A stretch of 40,565 nucleotides of DNA from Bigelowiella natans CCMP2755 (GCA_000320545.1 ADNK01003463.1:1-40565); one strand, 5' to 3'. Counted from the stretch's first letter, positions 1 through 10,538 are shown. Numbers and translations are program-made. The notes: generated by a model from the letters alone, not told the origin.

Positions 1-139
1 CCACGCATATACATCGAATCGATACCACTCTCCTCTGAGGGCTTTTTGGATCCCAACTTGGTGACTTTCCAAAGGGAAAATTTAGCCCTGAAAGGGGGGA
101 ACAAACACAAGAACCCATTCCACACGAGAGGGTTACCGG
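1..139 (+). CDS. Possible upstream exon of the RGS gene (partial)
   Basis: Frame 1 is open from the window edge and runs into a strong 5' splice site, GTGAGT, at 140. The peptide (PRIYIESIPLSSEGFLDPN at its start) matches nothing I recognise. It would leave one base of an incomplete codon, whereas the first clear RGS exon at 665 starts in phase 0, so at least one further small exon would have to lie between 140 and 664. Its assignment to the RGS gene is inference from strand and position only. Confidence 0.3.
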
Positions 140-151
140 GTGAGTGAGGGT

Positions 152-227
152 GGGGGGGGGCTTTTGAAGGGGGGGGGGGGGGGGGGAAAATATTATTTCT
201 TCCAAATTGAAAACGCTCCCTGCATAT

Positions 228-288
<61 letters not shown>
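152..288 (+). repeat. G-runs followed by (CT)n(GT)n
   Basis: Two G-runs (152-160, 169-186) lie just after the 5' splice site at 140. A compound (CT)15(GT)14 tract fills 231-288. All of it would be intronic in the RGS gene. Confidence 0.85.
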
Positions 289-547
289 TGGCCATCAGAC
301 GAAAGTACACTCTGGAATGAAGCTGGTTGGTGGAGGAGAGAAGAGCTCATATTCACTCGATATTAGTGTTAGTTGCGAGTAGTGGCACCAAATGCGTGCC
401 TTCTTAGGCTCCACGCCTTTGCCTTCGCGCGAAGAATCCGCGATGATTCATACCACCTAGCATGTGATAGTGCCGTGTGTAGTTTGACGGTCGTGACAGG
501 GCATCTTCCGCCTTTAATGAATCCACCTGAAAATAGAAATATCATAG

Positions 548-586
<39 letters not shown>

Positions 587-664
587 ACATATAAATTATA
601 TTGATTGATATATGTAATGTCGTATCTTATCTATTAACGTGACGGCTAACCCTAACACACACAG

Positions 665-880
665 ATCCAGGTGCTCCGAATACAAGCAGGCTACAACGCT
701 TTCAGCGCCCATTGTGTATGTGGCCTTCGCCATTTGAGACAGGATGATGACGCGTTTCTCCCCCCTCCCCCACCTCCCCCGACAATTCGCCGCGTGGCCA
801 ATGATTTTGTGTTTTGCGGTGTGAAGTATTGCCGTTTTGTGACTGGCATCGGTGGTGATAATTTACATATTTATTGTTAG

Positions 881-918
<38 letters not shown>

Positions 919-1111
919 CATAATATTTTGTACATTCTTTTTTTTATATATGCGCGTTGTGCTTATTCTCTTCTATGTTCGCGATCAGGCTGCCGAGATG
1001 AGCAGTGAGAATCTTGACTTCTGGAAGGCCGTCGAGCAGTACCAAACCATGTCGCAGGTCATCAGCTCTATATGGATGCATTGCTATTTTATAATAAGGA
1101 ATTATACATAT

Positions 1112-1182
<71 letters not shown>

Positions 1183-2126
1183 TGGTGGATATCAACAGGT
1201 TAAACATCGCGAAATTCGTGCAAGAAACATCATGGAGACTTTCATCTGGGAGGATTCTCCCCTGCAGGTATTGAGATGATTGATACATGCTTATCAACGT
1301 CGATGGTAGTCGCCACGCGACAGCATATACAGATACGAACGTCGCGCTGCTAGGTTCTGTGAGGGGATGGAGGGGTGGGGGGAGGGAATGAAGCTGTTTC
1401 TGCTTCTACTTTGCCTAATTTCTCCTTTGCTATTCTCTCTCCCCTCCCCCCCCACCATCTCTATTTGTGTGTGTGTGTGTGTGTGCTGCTTGTGATAGAT
1501 TAACATAAATGCAAAGCATCGACATGAGATCGAGGCCTTCTTCAAGGAAAACAAGTCCTCTCTCATCCCTGCGAACAAACAATCAATAAACCAACAGCAC
1601 TATTCTCATCGTCATCATCATCATCGTCATCATCATCATCATCGTCATCATCATCAGCAGCATCATCATCGTCATCATCATCATCATCATCAATAATGCC
1701 TTGCAGCATTGCGTATCACATTTGAAATTTAACACCGATTCTCTCCTTCTGTGCACTAACTAACCATCCCAGGCTAAATAATGACCTCTTTGACAAGGCA
1801 CAGAAAGAAGTCTACGACCTCATGCTAAAGGATTCGTATGCAAGGTAACGAGAGGGGGGGTGGTGGGGGGGGGAGCATGATGAGATGATGAGGCATACAG
1901 GCATTAGATCGACAGGTTATTTGCTTCTATATTCTTCCTGCTAAGAGATCATAAAGTAAGGGGGGGGTAAGTTTAGGGAGGGGAGGGGGGGGGATTCCAT
2001 CCTAATTAACGAGTTGACTGCGTAATACGAAACTTGCTGTCATTCATTCGCTCCTGCAGATTCAAAAACTCCGACACGTTCAAATCGTTCATCCAAAGCT
2101 TTCAAACCTACGGCCGCCATTTGTAG
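665..2126 (+). CDS. RGS-domain protein, C-terminal end (5' incomplete)
   Basis: Regulator of G-protein signalling domains accelerate GTP hydrolysis by G-alpha subunits at the inner plasma membrane. Six exons splice in phase: 665-715, 989-1057, 1199-1267, 1499-1554, 1773-1844 and 2060-2126, giving 384 nt (127 codons plus stop). Family hallmarks appear in order: GYNAFSAHCAAEMSSENLDFW (helices 3-4; in RGS proteins the ENL.FW block contacts G-alpha), a helix with EI...NIMETFI and the SPLQIN turn, then LFDKAQKEVYDLMLKDSYARF, then KNSDTFKSFIQ. TAG at 2124 follows the domain almost at once, so RGS is the extreme C-terminus. Donors include GTATGT and GTAACG; introns carry TA/TG, GT and G-run repeats. 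What precedes the domain (a 7TM region would be one possibility) is not visible. The domain call is firm; start and full length are unknown. Confidence 0.88.
1118..1178 (+). repeat. Compound (TA)n(TG)n microsatellite in RGS intron
   Basis: About 30 bp of TA passes directly into about 30 bp of TG, ending 20 bp before the AG acceptor at 1197-1198. The same arrangement recurs at 33174-33238 before a receptor exon. Confidence 0.9.
1596..1694 (+). repeat. (CAT/CGT)n trinucleotide repeat in RGS intron
   Basis: Imperfect CAT repeat with CGT and CAG interruptions inside the intron 1555-1772. It is open in some frames and could be mistaken for a poly-His exon, but the phase-correct donor GTCCTC at 1555 lies before it. 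Confidence 0.85.
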
Positions 2127-3292
2127 CAGTGGTTCGCGACGAATCGGAGGGAGGGGGGGGGGGGGGACTTCCCGGACATGGAACGCCACAAATTCATGTT
2201 TGTGAGTGCGTGCGTTTGGTGTGTAAGACACGTTCTAGCGTTGTTGAATTCCGTAACCGATACGATGGCGGCAAATAGAAATTTAGAAATTATAAGCAAG
2301 TGAATGATCGACGCAATAAAATCTAGATTGGGCAAGCTAGCATGTCAAGAAGTGCCGCATGTTTGTCTACAGGGTGTGAATTCATTTTCCATCCATCATG
2401 GCTCTAGAATTTGACCCAACGTAAATCCGTAGCGCCATCACGCATGTCTAGATGTGTCAGCATGCACCTCCACCTCCCCATACTTCTCTAGCAGCTTCTC
2501 TCGCTCGTATTGCCTAGGCTCGCGCATGCTAGCATATTAGCACATCTCATTCCACATGCATCGTGTTGACGATGACTAGCTAGCTAGCGTGAGTCACGCA
2601 AGTCTAGAAGTGCATGCAGCAGGTCTTCTGATCGCATGAACCAGCAGACTGCTGGTGGGATCTGCCAGACGCACATCCAAATTTTGACTCACAGCTGCTT
2701 CATGTTTTTGCTTGTCGATATTATTCGATCACGCATGCATGATGAACATGCATGGCAAGTGTAACTACAACTTCATCACATGATTAACACATGTCGCCCG
2801 CTCTCGCATGCTAGCATGGCAACACCTAGCTAGCTAGCTAGCAATGTGCGTCCTCGCATGAACAATCGAACGAGCGGCTACATCTAGTACATCGCTCATG
2901 TTGTGTCCACGTTTGTGTCCATCTGCGCCATCATTTGCCAATTGCGTGTTTCATCATGCATGCATTATTTGAGCAAGCATCGCAGGCTAGTAGCAGGCAC
3001 TGTTGTGCGGTAGGTGACGTGGAAAGAAGGCAAACAGCTGCACCAGTTGTGCACATGTGTGGTTTGCTGCTGCTAGCTGTGGCGCATGTTTGCGATTAGG
3101 ACATGTGTTGTTCATGGTGGAATGTGTTGTTCTTAACCGCACACGTGTACGAAAACGAAGCTGATGTGGTTTGTGGGTACACAACTAGAGGCCCACATGT
3201 GCATTGTCGGAGACAACACGTGCGCAGGCTCTAGGACACGTAAAGCATCCACAGTGCACATCCAAATGCACATGTACGCAGAGCTCGCGTGT
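2127..3292. other. Gene-free stretch with CATG/CTAG-rich island
   Basis: After the RGS stop there is a G-run (2150-2166), then about 2335-3160 is rich in CATG, CTAG, GCATGC and TGCA words, including (GCTA)n-like runs at 2577-2588 and 2827-2842. No open frame here looks coding. Similar composition recurs at 22060-23270 and 36340-37420. The last ~130 bp are the 3' flank of the kinase-like gene. Confidence 0.6.
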
Positions 3293-4529
3293 TTATTCTT
3301 CGTTTTGCTTTCCATCCTCGTTTTGCTTTCCATCCTCGTTTTGCTTAATTTGAGCTTGGGCCATTTTGGGCGCTTGCGTAAGAAAAGACTTCAGATTGTG
3401 AAATTGTTGACTGCCAATGCTAACCATAGCATGAGGTTCGAACATTTTAAATTTGGGAACTGTTGTCGATATTGCACAAGTTGCCGGATACATCTGTGAA
3501 ACATCATCAAATTATCATAACTGCAATGTGTATACTCTGAATGTTGTCCTTACTTTCATTTCTTTCTCGCAGAACTCGTTGAGTTTTTCTAGCGCTGGGA
3601 TGGTTTCTTTGTTGTATGCATCGTAAAGCCTCTTGAATTCATCTTCCGTTTTCTGCGTTCTCCTTTTAAACCTATCTTCCAATTCCTGACGTTCCTTTTC
3701 CTGTTAAGATATACTGTTGTCTAAGCGAATGTGATGCCCAGCTTCCATATTTATGAAAAGATTTCATGTGACAAGGTCTAGGCACGTGCAAAGCAACGAA
3801 GTTCTTTAGCGGTAAAAAAAAATAAACCCGCCTCCACGATAGAGTCACCAAAATCACGGTTCAACACAGTATTGTCGATGCGCTCGGGTTCAACCTTTTC
3901 CTCCTTGAGTAGCTCTGTGTGATCCTTCATGCATTGTCTCCACAGCGTTACAGGTGGCCCAGTCACAACTTTATCGCCCATGACCTAAATATACATGTTC
4001 AGGAGCAGTTGATCGCACATGTGTGCATAGCACCTTTCTCCATGTCTCAAAATCCTCCCAATTCCGTGGGAATCCAGAAACGAACATATTCCTGAGACAG
4101 ACACGATTCAAGATGCGTCGAAAATCTCTCGTGGATAGTGTACCATCCATTCTTCTCGAGAAGCTCTTTTTCTAAAAGTCCGACGAGTATTTCACTTGAA
4201 GCTTGTTTACCTTCCTGACAAATTAATCCTGATGACTGAACGAACAAAGACTGCCATTTTAATGTGCCCACCTTTTCGCAGTTGTCAAGAAGACGCTTGC
4301 AATCGATATTCGACGTGAATTCGAACCCTTCGCTATAATAAGCACTGACGAGACAGTCACACACTCGCTCCTAAAAAATCCACTTTCAGTGTTTGAGAAG
4401 AGATTTTCTTTTTCTAAAATGAACCGGAATTCCAGGCGGTCCTTGAACGAAAAGGACGATAGGTTTTTTGGTTTCGTCTGCTCGTTTTGGCTCCGTGTCC
4501 TCTTTTCTTGTCGATGGTCCGCACCCCAT
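3293..4529 (-). CDS. Adenylate/UMP-CMP kinase-like protein with degenerate P-loop and acylation motif
   Basis: Six exons on the minus strand: 4425-4529, 4144-4370, 4034-4091, 3838-3984, 3554-3700 and 3293-3493 (885 nt, 294 residues, phases consistent). The fold is read from: IVLFVQGPPGIP then ERVCDCLVSAYYSEGFEF (P-loop and helix 1), LICQEGKQASSEILVGLLEKEL (counterpart of EGKIVPVEITISLL), NMFVSGFPRNWEDFETWRK (the GFPRN motif), ERIDN (counterpart of R.DDN), then a charged helix ending the core. In active enzymes the P-loop is GxPGxGKGT; here GPPG is followed by IPERVC, so the catalytic lysine and glycines are missing, suggesting a pseudokinase. The N-terminus MGCGPSTRK fits N-myristoylation plus palmitoylation, implying a membrane location. 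The C-terminus repeats KQNEDG. Least certain are the 3703-3837 intron and whether 4215-4271 is spliced out; I keep it because length then fits the family. Confidence 0.68.
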
Positions 4530-5171
4530 GTTGGTAATTGCACCTTTTGCAGATCTGGATTGTGTGGATGCAGATATTATTGATCTGGGTCTAGATCTAG
4601 ATCTAGATCTAGATAAATATTCGAATCTTTGTTGTAACGACGTGAGGACGATGATAATGGACGATCTTTGCTGAAATCACCTTAAGAACAACTCCGATGT
4701 TTTTGGTGATTACCAGGATTACCTAAAAATCCCGGTAACTACAACGGCATCCAGGAAATCTAGGACATCTCGGCTCGTTAAGAGGGTTTTTTTCGTGAAA
4801 ATATCAAATCGGTTGTATTTTGGTTGATTTCGCAGGTATCGCAAAATTGTTTTGAAAAATGAATTTATTTTCTCAGGCCAGAATGCTCATAGTCGCACCC
4901 GGGGAATGCTCGAGAATGCTTGCATCGTGCGGCGTTTCAATCGGCAGGCAAAAAATGCTGCATCAACCTCTCTTGATGCATGACCCCATGTGCTGCATTT
5001 CTTCGACTTGTTCTGCGGGATGTGATTGGGGTTGGGTCAGGCAAACGTTCACCTCGTTGACAACAGGAATTGCACCAAGTCACTTGCGTTCTTCTTCTTC
5101 TCGTTCCTCTTGTTGGCCTTTCTAGCTTTGGCAAACTTGAAACCGAGCTTGGTTGTCCACTTTGGAGACAA
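4530..5171. other. Upstream region of the kinase-like gene; possible exon end
   Basis: An AGATCT/TCTAGA tandem run sits at about 4587-4613, 60-85 bp upstream of the kinase-like start codon. On the minus strand 5049-5171 is open and encodes a basic stretch with KLGFKFAKARKANKR, ending in TGA at 5049-5051. It could be the last exon of a gene cut by the retrotransposon, but I see no matching upstream exon beyond 10888. Nothing else is recognised. Confidence 0.35.
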
Positions 5172-5497
5172 TGTTGCGCGTAAGGTGTTCACAGGCCGAG
5201 GCGCTACGTGCACAAGTAGGCAGGGGGGGGGAAAGGCACGTTTGCTTCCTTTTGAAGAGTTGTGTTTATTTTTATTAAAGATTATATTTTTATTAAATCG
5301 TGCACTGCGTAATCATTCGCGAAGCTTTCGCGAATGCCGCCGCACGTGGGGCAGCACACTTCCGGTGTGCTGCCATGAGTCCCGCCGGAACCCACGTGCC
5401 TATGCTGTATTAATATCTACGTTATCTATATTCTATATCCGCGACAACCCCTTTGTTGTCGCACGTGACTTGTGCCCGCGTAGTGGTACGCGCTACA
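5172..5497 (-). repeat. 3' LTR
   Basis: 326 bp, TG at one end and CA at the other, identical by eye to 10562-10887. It carries nested inverted repeats: 10-bp arms at 5314-5323/5327-5336, 10-bp arms at 5350-5359/5365-5374 inside 9-bp arms at 5342-5350/5391-5399, and 8-bp arms at 5441-5448/5455-5462. Confidence 0.97.
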
Positions 5498-5507
5498 CCT
5501 CCCCCAA
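5498..5507 (-). other. Polypurine tract
   Basis: The minus strand reads TTGGGGGAGG directly against the TG of the 3' LTR, as expected for the plus-strand DNA primer of an LTR retrotransposon. Confidence 0.75.
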
Positions 5508-5548
5508 GTCACGTTGCTCCTTCCTTCCTTCCTTATTCCCTTAGACCT

Positions 5549-8500
5549 TCATCGCTTTCGGAACTTCACCAACCACCAGGTAATAGATTCCTCTCTAACC
5601 TTATCTCCTTTGTCGCTTACCCAGAACTCACCTTCGTCCTTAGGTTCGTGTCCATACCAGCCCTCTGCATCAAGGTCCCCCAGGACCTTATACCAGTGCT
5701 CAAAGGGTAAGTCGGGAACAGCTAGGTAGAGTAGCTGATATTTTCCGTCCTTTATTTTCATAGCTACCCTCTCCATATTTCGTAATCCAGGGTAGCCTAG
5801 ATAGACAATCTTCATGCGCCAATCGTCGTTCACCCTGACCTTATTGTTTCCATATTCCACATCGAACTTAGGTCGGGGTCCTAAACAAGGCATTGCTCGC
5901 TCCCACACAGTAGGGTTTACTTTAACATCCTCTAGGAGCTTCTCACCGATATCATAATTCTTTAGGTGACTGATGTGGCGCAAGGTGACCCTGTTCCCAT
6001 CATAGATGTAGTACTGCTTCCTCCCCTTCCTCTCGGTAACCTTTGCAACGCCACCCCAGAAGGGGTCTTGTTTATTTCTCGATCTCAGATTTACCTTGGC
6101 CCTAACATACTGTCCTTCCTTTAGAACTCGGCCATCGTACGGGACCTTCTCGTCTTCGCTCTCGGTATCGTCGTCGTTGTCGTCGCCTTCTTCCCTCTCC
6201 TTATCCTTGATACCTCCCCCAGACGTGAAGGTGTCGTTTACTAACCCTTGTATCTTGTCTGGTGTGGTGCTATTTATCCTGCTTAGGTTGGCCAAGGTGC
6301 GGTGGAGTCGCTCTACCTTGGAGTTGGACTGGGCATAGTATACAGGTGAGGCATCAATATTAGGGTGTGGTAGCTGTAGAAGAGAGGTCTCATTATCCAC
6401 ATGTAACTTCTTTGGTATCTTGTTTATGCTAACTTCATCAGGGATAGCCTGGAGCTCAGACTCCCAGGTACGGTAGCAGTTAGTAAGCCTCTGCTTATAT
6501 AAGCCTTTGTTCTTCTTAGCAACGTTGACCTTGATAATCTTTTTAACCCAGCACTTTCCAGTGGCCACATCAACGAAGGTAAGGTAGTGATAGCCATCGT
6601 ACTTATAAACATCAATTTGCACGATATCTAAGAAGTTCCTTGCTTTGATTTTCTTAGATGCACGGCTCTTGCTGGACTCCTTGGTGGCGACGCCTGCCGC
6701 CTTCAAGCTGGAGCACCTGCAGCCACGCAGGTATGTCCTTATCTCTTTTAGCTTGTAGGGCCAGTAGTAATGGTAGAGTAGAGCAGTGATATGGTTTTCT
6801 CCTACGTGTGCAGGTCCATGGGCGGTAAAGAGAAGGGCTCCCCTGGTCCGCCGTGGCACGTAGGTACGCCTAACATTATTAGTGTATACATATATCCTAT
6901 CACTAAGTACCTCATGCTTGTGTTTGTATTTATCCAGGTGTTCTTGAAGGTGCTGGAGCTCCTCTGGCTCAGGCAGGAAGTCGCCGTCCTCGAAGGTAAT
7001 CGCGTTAACCATAGGGGTGACCTGGGTAGGGACTTTCTTTTCGAACAGCCTGCTGAAATAGTCAGCAAGCTGCTTGTCTCCTGGTGCGTAGACCACTGTC
7101 CTCTTGTCCCTAAACTCTTCCGTGTCCGCCCTCATAGCTGCATACTCATCGTTAGGCGCTTCGAGCTTGCGGTCGATGCCTAGGAGGGGCTTGTGGTCAG
7201 TCATTAAGGTGAAGCTGGGCACCGACAGCAGGTAGTATCTTAGTTTCCTCTGCGCCTCAGTCATGGCTTTATACTCTCCTTTTGTAGGGCTGTACTTGGC
7301 CTCAGCTGCTGTGCAGGCCCTGCCCCACACCCGTATGATCTGCTGGTCTTGGGTAAGTACAGCAGCCATACCTAGCTTAGACCAGTCTGTCCATAGGGTA
7401 GCTGGTCTAGTAGTGTCTAGCTTAGCATTCAATAGGGTGTTGCTGCATAACTTTATTAGGTTATCGAAGTGGGCATCAAGGCCAGCCTTGGCCCACACCT
7501 TAGCGAAGCTGAGGCCTACAGAGTTCTCCTTCCGGTAAGCAGTAGTAAAAGCAGCTGCAGTCCTAGCGTAGGTAGGGGAGAACCTACGTAGTATCCAAGC
7601 TGCAGTCTGCAAGAATGACTTTAACTCCTTTGCATTCTTAGGTTTAGGGGCTTGCTGTAGTGCTGCTACTTTCTCGGGGTTTGGGGTGATGCGGCCTTGC
7701 TCCAGGTAATATCCACACCACTTGATTCTTGTAGCTAGGAATGTACACTTCTGCAGTCTAATAGTAAAACCGAAGTGTGCAAACCTAATAAATATATTTT
7801 CCAGGAGGAAGATCTGAGCGACGACTGTGTTGGTACATATTATGTCATCATCCACATACACAAACACAAACACCCACAACACAGACGCCATCCCATCATG
7901 TGTGTATGCCCTGTAGTTCTGACTACTGAACGCATCCCCTGATATGCTTAGGCCGTAAGGGAATACGACGAAGTGCCACTTCCTGTGCCTGCTGGAGAAC
8001 GCGGTAATGGGGCGGGAGGTTTTGTGGATGGGTGTCTGCATGTATGATTCATTTTTATCTAGGGAAGAGTAGTATTTGTATCCTATGACGTGTTCAATAA
8101 CGTCATCTATCCTTGGTGTAGGTGTCTGGATCCTCTTTATTACTCGGTTGTGGCGGATGAAGTTGTGCGCCAGGCGGAAGAAAGGGTAAGTAGGTTTCTT
8201 AGCTAGCACATGTCTCACGTTCCATGGTGAGTTGCTTGGCTCTATCTTCCCTTCCTTTGCCCATTCATTGATCTGCCACTCTATCTTTTCCCAGTCCGCT
8301 TCCGGTCGCCTATGTTCTGGGTCATTGATGATGCACTCTTCGTATCCCTTCTTTAGCTCGATCTTTACTGGGGTAAGCTTGCTGGAGGGCTTCGTCGTCG
8401 GCTTGGTGATGTCAGAGTACTTCTCGTTTAATATTTTATTAATGTACTTTTTGCCTTTGTCGATATCCCAATCATCAGCTGGGGGGGTCTTGTCCAGTAG

Positions 8501-10522
8501 CTCCGTTATCTGTCGGATGGTCTTGCCGGGGTTCTTCTTCCGTAGCTCGGTAGGTGTAGGTAGCTTGTTGTCCGCTAGGTCCATAAACTCTAACGCATTA
8601 ACGCTTGACTCAGAGGTCCACTCGTCAAGCCGTATCATGTTCTGGCTGATGGTCCTGCCTGACTTCTTTGGCAACTTAGCAAAGTATATCTTGTGATTGT
8701 AGAATGATATGATCCCCCCTAATTTTTCTAGGGCATCCTGTCCGAGGAGTAGTTCCATGGATAAAGTCATGGCTACTCGGGTCTTGATTTGGGTCTCCGC
8801 GTCGCTGCCAGGTATCTGTAGCTTTAGCATTAGCTCACCGACGGTCTTCATGGAAGAGCTTCCGTCTGCTTGAGCATATTTACGTTCTTTCTTAGTCACT
8901 TGATCCAATAGTCCTAACCTTCTTACTGTGCTTAGGCTTATGAAGGACTTCGGCATGCTGCCACTATCCCAAAGGGCAGGTAGTTTCTTGTAGTCTCCGT
9001 AGCTGTCTTTAACTTTAACCTTGGTCATAGCAACTTTGATAGTCCTGTTAGCGTCTTCGTCATTAATGTTGCATACTCCTAAGTTCTTTATGTCGTCTAG
9101 GGTCATGGGCTTGTCTTGGTCCTGCGTTGCTGGTACTGCTGTCTTCGTCGGCGCCTGCTTAAGGTGATCTAATATTCCGTTTATCTGCTGCTGTATAGCA
9201 TTGATACTGTTCTGCTTTTTGTTCTTATATTTATTGTTCTTCCCGTTGTTGCTGCCTTGCCATTTGCTGTTGTTATATCCTTGTCCTCTGCCTTTCTTTC
9301 TCTTTAACTTCTCGTAGTGTTCGTTGAGCTGCCTGATCGTCATCCTGGGTCGTCCTTCTTTCCTGTCTCTGCAGTCTTTAGCGGTGTGTTTCCCTTTACG
9401 TGAGCAGTATCCGCAACGTCGGTTACCTTCCCTGTCCTTGTACCAGTCTCGCTGCGGCTTAATAGCGTTAATGTTTCCTATGCCAGGTACCTTAGGGCTG
9501 GTAAACTTGCGGTCCTGCTCCTGCTCGCGTAGGGATATAGCCTGCACTGCTGCCTCCATCGTGGTGTAGCCTTTCTCCGTAACGTAAGTGGATTCCTTTA
9601 TCTTTAACTTGAACTCTTCAAACCTTGCCTGATCATCACCTGTGTTGTAATTAAAATCATGTAGTTCGTCGATCATATCCTGGAAGCGCGTGGCAAAGTC
9701 TCTAACAGGTTCTCTCTCATGCTGCATCATTGCTCTGTATTTTCTAATAGCCTGGGGTAGGGAGTTAGCATCCTGTTCATTTACAAAAGCCTTCATTATC
9801 GCCTCAACGTCTCGTAGCCCACTAACTGTAGTGTGTATTTTCTCTAGCTGCCTGATCCGGGTCCTGCCTGTCTCGTAAAGGTCCATGGCTTGCTTTATTA
9901 TAGCTAGCCATTTGAGCTTGTCGTTTTCGGTGGGGTTAGGGGTAAAGTCGCAGAGTATACTCCTAGCGTTCTTCCACCACCTCCTTGCCTCACCTCTTTT
10001 CCCGTTGTATTTCGTTATCATAACCGGTGCTGTTTTAACAGACATGAACTGGGTGTTCCGCTGTACCGGCTGCTGCTGCTTGACGGTGCTCTGGGTCGTC
10101 CCCCGCGAGGCGCCCAGACCCCCGTCGTTCCTAAACAAAGCTGCCCACTCTGGAGGTAAGTCTGCTTCGTAATCCATGATGTCCTGCATGATAGCTGCCC
10201 AAACATCATGTGTCTGATACTTGTATTCTATCGATACTTTCAGTTTGGCGTAGTTGCTCGCCCTGGGTCGCAAGGCTCGTAATGCCATTACGACCTTCTT
10301 GCTTTCGGCGGCCACGTCCTCGTCGTCCGCCTCGTAGAAGTTCTCCAGTGCCTCTGCTGCTGCATCTGCTTTCTTAATCCCGGGTGCTGGTCCCGGCGGT
10401 GCCTGTGGAGGTGTTCCTCCTCCTTCCTTAGCGTCCGTATCGCCCTTCCTTTCCTGTTTCTGCTCGTGCCCTTGCACGGCCTGCGAGCCAAAGTCCTGCT
10501 GTTCTTCTAGCTGCTGTGACAT
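5549..10522 (-). CDS. gag-pol: Gag-Pol polyprotein of LTR retrotransposon
   Basis: A single 1657-residue frame without a frameshift. Residues ~140-345 look like a retrotransposon Gag core (RRWW..AR..L, REPVRDFATRF). A zinc knuckle C370-C373-H379-C384 has spacing CX2CX5HX4C, one residue longer than usual. The protease has D519-S-G and the LLLGQDAL block at ~591. RT has IEPSNSPW (~760), SLD (D822) and YVDD (889-892). RNase H residues D1046, E1083, D1109 and D1154 are present. Integrase has H1235/H1239 and YYWP, but only C1268-x-C1270 instead of CX2C. Its core residues are D1304, D1376 and E1404, with 27 residues between the last two rather than the common 35. After an acidic linker, a GPY/F-like module (~1470-1525) and a tail of unknown role close the protein. 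Gag and Pol must be made as one chain and processed. Confidence 0.95.
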   Translation of the reverse strand: MSQQLEEQQDFGSQAVQGHEQKQERKGDTDAKEGGGTPPQAPPGPAPGIKKADAAAEALENFYEADDEDVAAESKKVVMALRALRPRASNYAKLKVSIEYKYQTHDVWAAIMQDIMDYEADLPPEWAALFRNDGGLGASRGTTQSTVKQQQPVQRNTQFMSVKTAPVMITKYNGKRGEARRWWKNARSILCDFTPNPTENDKLKWLAIIKQAMDLYETGRTRIRQLEKIHTTVSGLRDVEAIMKAFVNEQDANSLPQAIRKYRAMMQHEREPVRDFATRFQDMIDELHDFNYNTGDDQARFEEFKLKIKESTYVTEKGYTTMEAAVQAISLREQEQDRKFTSPKVPGIGNINAIKPQRDWYKDREGNRRCGYCSRKGKHTAKDCRDRKEGRPRMTIRQLNEHYEKLKRKKGRGQGYNNSKWQGSNNGKNNKYKNKKQNSINAIQQQINGILDHLKQAPTKTAVPATQDQDKPMTLDDIKNLGVCNINDEDANRTIKVAMTKVKVKDSYGDYKKLPALWDSGSMPKSFISLSTVRRLGLLDQVTKKERKYAQADGSSSMKTVGELMLKLQIPGSDAETQIKTRVAMTLSMELLLGQDALEKLGGIISFYNHKIYFAKLPKKSGRTISQNMIRLDEWTSESSVNALEFMDLADNKLPTPTELRKKNPGKTIRQITELLDKTPPADDWDIDKGKKYINKILNEKYSDITKPTTKPSSKLTPVKIELKKGYEECIINDPEHRRPEADWEKIEWQINEWAKEGKIEPSNSPWNVRHVLAKKPTYPFFRLAHNFIRHNRVIKRIQTPTPRIDDVIEHVIGYKYYSSLDKNESYMQTPIHKTSRPITAFSSRHRKWHFVVFPYGLSISGDAFSSQNYRAYTHDGMASVLWVFVFVYVDDDIICTNTVVAQIFLLENIFIRFAHFGFTIRLQKCTFLATRIKWCGYYLEQGRITPNPEKVAALQQAPKPKNAKELKSFLQTAAWILRRFSPTYARTAAAFTTAYRKENSVGLSFAKVWAKAGLDAHFDNLIKLCSNTLLNAKLDTTRPATLWTDWSKLGMAAVLTQDQQIIRVWGRACTAAEAKYSPTKGEYKAMTEAQRKLRYYLLSVPSFTLMTDHKPLLGIDRKLEAPNDEYAAMRADTEEFRDKRTVVYAPGDKQLADYFSRLFEKKVPTQVTPMVNAITFEDGDFLPEPEELQHLQEHLDKYKHKHEVLSDRIYVYTNNVRRTYVPRRTRGALLFTAHGPAHVGENHITALLYHYYWPYKLKEIRTYLRGCRCSSLKAAGVATKESSKSRASKKIKARNFLDIVQIDVYKYDGYHYLTFVDVATGKCWVKKIIKVNVAKKNKGLYKQRLTNCYRTWESELQAIPDEVSINKIPKKLHVDNETSLLQLPHPNIDASPVYYAQSNSKVERLHRTLANLSRINSTTPDKIQGLVNDTFTSGGGIKDKEREEGDDNDDDTESEDEKVPYDGRVLKEGQYVRAKVNLRSRNKQDPFWGGVAKVTERKGRKQYYIYDGNRVTLRHISHLKNYDIGEKLLEDVKVNPTVWERAMPCLGPRPKFDVEYGNNKVRVNDDWRMKIVYLGYPGLRNMERVAMKIKDGKYQLLYLAVPDLPFEHWYKVLGDLDAEGWYGHEPKDEGEFWVSDKGDKVREESITWWLVKFRKR

Positions 10523-10538
10523 TGTTAGTCAAATCGTT

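Noticed and set aside
140-382. 80-residue plus-strand frame over the G-run and CT/GT repeats
   Set aside because: It is low-complexity translation of microsatellites in a predicted intron.
1499-1694. Poly-His exon extension in the RGS gene
   Set aside because: The open frame through the CAT repeat breaks the RGS fold. The donor at 1555 restores phase with the next exon and a normal RGS sequence.
4215-4271. A 57-bp intron inside the kinase-like gene
   Set aside because: It has GT...AG ends and is in frame, but removing it leaves the segment between helix 1 and EGK far too short for the kinase fold.
6096-10172. Several plus-strand open frames within the retrotransposon
   Set aside because: All are antisense to the intact Gag-Pol frame and show no coding features.
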